A stretch of DNA of 64,000 nt, from contig NZ_JAEVFI010000013.1 in assembly GCF_019303495.1 (NCBI RefSeq), positions 65,705 to 129,704 on the forward strand, in the 5' to 3' direction. Positions within the stretch are counted from its first letter, which is position 1. Every line of letters starts with the position of its first letter. A program made the translations under genes and the position numbers. Shown piece after piece: positions 61,069-64,000 of the stretch. Under the pieces are notes generated by a model. That model had not been told where the DNA came from. It made no database searches and saw only the letters and a list, made by a program, of their open reading frames with translations. The stretch comes from Streptomyces sp. JJ66 (lineage in GTDB: Bacteria; Actinomycetota; Actinomycetes; Streptomycetales; Streptomycetaceae).

Positions 61069-61088
61069 CCGCACCGCGCCCCCACTGG

Positions 61089-61140
61089 CGACGCCGGACG
61101 GGCGGAATGCGGAATACGATGTTCCGCCCGTCCGGCGTCG
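61089..61140. terminator. Perfect 19-bp terminator after ispH
   Basis: The arms 61089-61107 and 61122-61140 are exact reverse complements (core GCCGGACGGGCGGAA/TTCCGCCCGTCCGGC) with a 14-base loop, 21 bases after the ispH stop. Confidence 0.92.
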
Positions 61141-61364
61141 GGCGTGGCCCGGGGCTGGCGCTCCCCGGGGTTCGTCGTCGGCGTTACGTCGTCTCGGCCA
61201 TCGAGGCGTGGACGACGGCGATGGTCCGGGCAGTCGTGACGCGTTGTCCGGGCCGTCGTGGGAGCCCTCGGGGCCTTGCCGCCGCAGCTGATCAGAGGCG
61301 GCCCCGGGTGGTCGAGGTAGCACCACGCCGGGTGCGGAGGGCCGGGAAGTTCAGCCCGCTCGCC

Positions 61365-62150
61365 TCAGGCGCGGTCGGCGGAACGTTGTGACCTGGACGT
61401 GCGTGACCGCGCGCCCGGTGTCCGGGGCCCTGGTGTCCTGCCCCGCGCCGCGCGGTCGCCCTGCCGCAGGGTGCCGCGTTCCCCGGTGCCGTCCCCGCGC
61501 CCCGGCCCGGCAGTATCCGCCCGCCGCGTCGGCCGCTCCTGCCGCGCCCGGCGCCGCCGTGCGGCCAGCACCGCGCGGCGCACCACGGCCACCAGCGCCG
61601 TCGCCGCCGTCCCGCCGTAGACCCATCCGGCCTCCACCGCGAGCGCCGTCACCACCGTCATCGCGCGCTCGCCCAGCCCACTGCCCCCGCTGCCACCTGT
61701 CAGCAGCACCAGCCCGACGGCGTACGCGATCGGGGCGACGACCGGCGCGGTGAACTGGTCGGCGGGACGTACCCACAGCGCCGAGGCGAGACCCACGATC
61801 ACGAAGCACACCCCGTAGGCCCCCGGTGAGGCGTCCAGCAGCAGCCGTACCGCACCGCCGAGCAGCGCCATCGCCGCGAGCGTCGCGAGCCCGCTGCCCA
61901 GGGCCGTCAGCCGCAGCGCCGTCAGCCGCGCGAGCGGGCCCGGCGCGGGCGTTGCGTCCTTCCCCTGCGCCCCCTGGCCCGCCGTCCGCCCGCCCGCCCG
62001 CGCGGGGCGCGGCACCGCCACCCGCTCCCGCCCACGCGGCTCCTCCCGCCCCCACCCACGCGGCTCCTCCCGCTCCCACCCACGCTGCTCCTCCCGCTCC
62101 CACCCACGCTGCTCCTCCCGCTCCCACCCGCCCTGCTTGCTCCGCTCCAT
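61365..62150 (-). CDS. DUF6542 domain membrane protein with N-terminal octapeptide repeats
   Basis: 261 residues. The N-terminal ~48 residues are four copies of an eight-residue unit GWEREEQR/GWEREEPR, coded by a 24-bp tandem repeat (62036-62131). The middle is a four-helix membrane domain (ALRLTALGSGLATLAAMALLGGAVRLLL, GVCFVIVGLASALWVRP, PVVAPIAYAVGLVLLTGGS, MTVVTALAVEAGWVYGGTAATALVAVV). The C-terminal tail is Arg-rich and disordered. The family (DUF6542, from memory) is uncharacterised and typically sits near ispH/ychF in Streptomyces. Confidence 0.8.
   Translation of the reverse strand: MERSKQGGWEREEQRGWEREEQRGWEREEPRGWGREEPRGRERVAVPRPARAGGRTAGQGAQGKDATPAPGPLARLTALRLTALGSGLATLAAMALLGGAVRLLLDASPGAYGVCFVIVGLASALWVRPADQFTAPVVAPIAYAVGLVLLTGGSGGSGLGERAMTVVTALAVEAGWVYGGTAATALVAVVRRAVLAARRRRARQERPTRRADTAGPGRGDGTGERGTLRQGDRAARGRTPGPRTPGARSRTSRSQRSADRA
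62036..62131. repeat. 24-bp tandem repeat, four copies, coding octapeptides
   Basis: Units of the form GCGGCTCCTCCCGCTCCCAC plus CCAC recur four times with a few substitutions (GCGG or GCTG at the start; the first copy has CCCCC and the last diverges at its end). On the minus strand they code the GWEREEQR repeats of the DUF6542 protein. Confidence 0.9.
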
Positions 62151-62262
62151 CCACCCAACGTAGGCCGCCCCCTCCCGGCCTCCCCTCGCCTGACACGCCG
62201 CCCACCTCGTGCCTGTACCCCCGCAGGCGTGACATCGTTAGCCCAGGGGAGGAGGTGTTCCT

Positions 62263-62850
62263 GTGACCGCGACGCTTCCGGAGGCAGAGGTGGCCAAGAC
62301 CTTGCGCGAGGTCGCCCATGAACTCCCGGTGCCTGACCAGTACCGGGTAGAGATCATTGAGGGGGCCATCGTGATGTCGCCGACACCTTCGGGCATGCAC
62401 GGGCGCATGCTGTGGCGGCTGGCAGAAATGCTGCTGGAGAAGCTGCCCGAGGGTTATGAGATCGAGAACAACCTCGGCGTGGACAAGGCTCCGGACAGCG
62501 ACGACTACTGCGTGCCGGACCTCTTCGTGGCGCCCCGCCACGTATTGGAGACCTGGGAAACAGAGGTCCCCCCGATGGAGGTGATCTTCGTCGCGGAGGT
62601 GGTGTCCCGGTCCAGTCAGGCGCACGACCGGGTATCGAAGCGGAAGGTCTACGCGGAAGCGGGCATCCCGCTCTATCTGCTGATCGACCCGCTGGAAGCG
62701 CGTCTCGCTCTCTTCTACCAACCGGTCAGGGGCGCCTACCGGGGCGAGCACACGGTTCCGTGGGGCGACAAGATCCAGCTTCCCGAGCCACTGCCCGCCC
62801 TGGTGGACAGCTCCCGGTTCCCGTCACTGGAAGGCAGGCCGCGCCCGTAG
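62263..62850 (+). CDS. Uma2-family (DUF820) nuclease-fold protein
   Basis: 195 residues from GTG 62263. The PD-(D/E)XK fold shows RVEIIEGAIVMSPTPSGMHGRMLWRLAEML, the acidic CVPDLFVAPRHV, and VIFVAEVVSRSSQAHDRVSKRKVYAEAGIPLYLLIDPLEARLALF, where Asp, Glu and Lys would bind metal. Such genes are multicopy in Streptomyces and the biological role is open. It lies between DUF6542 and ychF, upstream of an essential-type gene, without obvious mobile signs. Confidence 0.92.
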   Translation: MTATLPEAEVAKTLREVAHELPVPDQYRVEIIEGAIVMSPTPSGMHGRMLWRLAEMLLEKLPEGYEIENNLGVDKAPDSDDYCVPDLFVAPRHVLETWETEVPPMEVIFVAEVVSRSSQAHDRVSKRKVYAEAGIPLYLLIDPLEARLALFYQPVRGAYRGEHTVPWGDKIQLPEPLPALVDSSRFPSLEGRPRP

Positions 62851-62916
62851 ACTGGTGGACTGGCCCGCCCCGCGCCGGGCCGCCGCCCAGATCCTCTCGC
62901 TACGGGAAGTCGCCAC

Positions 62917-64000
<1,084 letters not shown>

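Noticed and set aside
62263..62850. Restriction or anti-phage system around the Uma2 gene
   Set aside because: The Uma2 protein is a single gene among housekeeping genes, with no methylase or other defence partner.

Overview
The window is high-GC actinobacterial chromosome, almost certainly Streptomyces or a close relative. Coding strands are strongly biased to G or C in the third codon position, GTG and TTG starts are common, and Streptomyces-type families occur throughout: WhiB-like, DUF397/DUF5753, DUF4245, DUF6542, SpoIIE-type PP2C and a Tad pilus locus. The order at the right side (oxyR/ahpC/ahpD, PP2C phosphatase, fumC, fumA-type, DUF1707, wbl, glpX, DUF4245, xseB/xseA, ispH, DUF6542, ychF) recalls, from memory, the core arm of S. 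coelicolor around SCO5031-SCO5062. No rRNA, tRNA or CRISPR array was seen.

Layout. 1-7.4 kb: the end of an AlaA-like aminotransferase, a small unknown gene, GTP-type PEP carboxykinase, a solitary TnpB element with a recognisable right end, a hemolysin III-type membrane protein and a PLP-dependent D-serine-dehydratase-like enzyme. 7.5-10.9 kb: a three-gene operon of visibly lower GC coding for WXG100-like (type VII secretion-like) proteins and a membrane-anchored partner. 11.3-14 kb: a secreted trypsin-like protease and an atypical Nramp-like transporter. 14.1-23.9 kb: a nearly complete Tad (tight adherence) pilus operon, from a zinc-ribbon protein through CpaB, CpaE, two TadE, CpaF, TadB, TadC and Flp pilin to a TadG-like protein, a lipoprotein and an OmpA-like protein. 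A prepilin peptidase that could process the pilin is at 30.4 kb. 24-25.9 kb: a WhiJ-type regulatory module (HATPase kinase, DUF5753 regulator, two DUF397 proteins) around a long palindrome.

26-36.4 kb is mixed: short-chain and NmrA-like reductases, lipoproteins, gene remnants (Clp N-domain, GNAT), DUF192, aldo-keto reductase, a cis-prenyltransferase, PhoH-PIN and an SLT transglycosylase. 36.6-46 kb carries membrane genes: an AI-2E-type exporter, an integral-membrane alpha/beta hydrolase, a PadR-regulated ABC exporter, a SPFH protein and DUF1232. 46-64 kb holds peroxide defence, central carbon metabolism (two unrelated fumarases, class II FBPase), exonuclease VII, IspH and YchF, which runs off the right edge.

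The best candidates for under-described biology are the low-GC WXG operon (7592-10939), the Tad locus with its overlapping pilin/TadG reading frames and OmpA-like partner, and the large palindromic operator of the WhiJ-type module. Many gene ends carry strong hairpin terminators. Short tandem duplications in 18-bp (and 21- or 24-bp) units recur, including one that repeats a stop codon.
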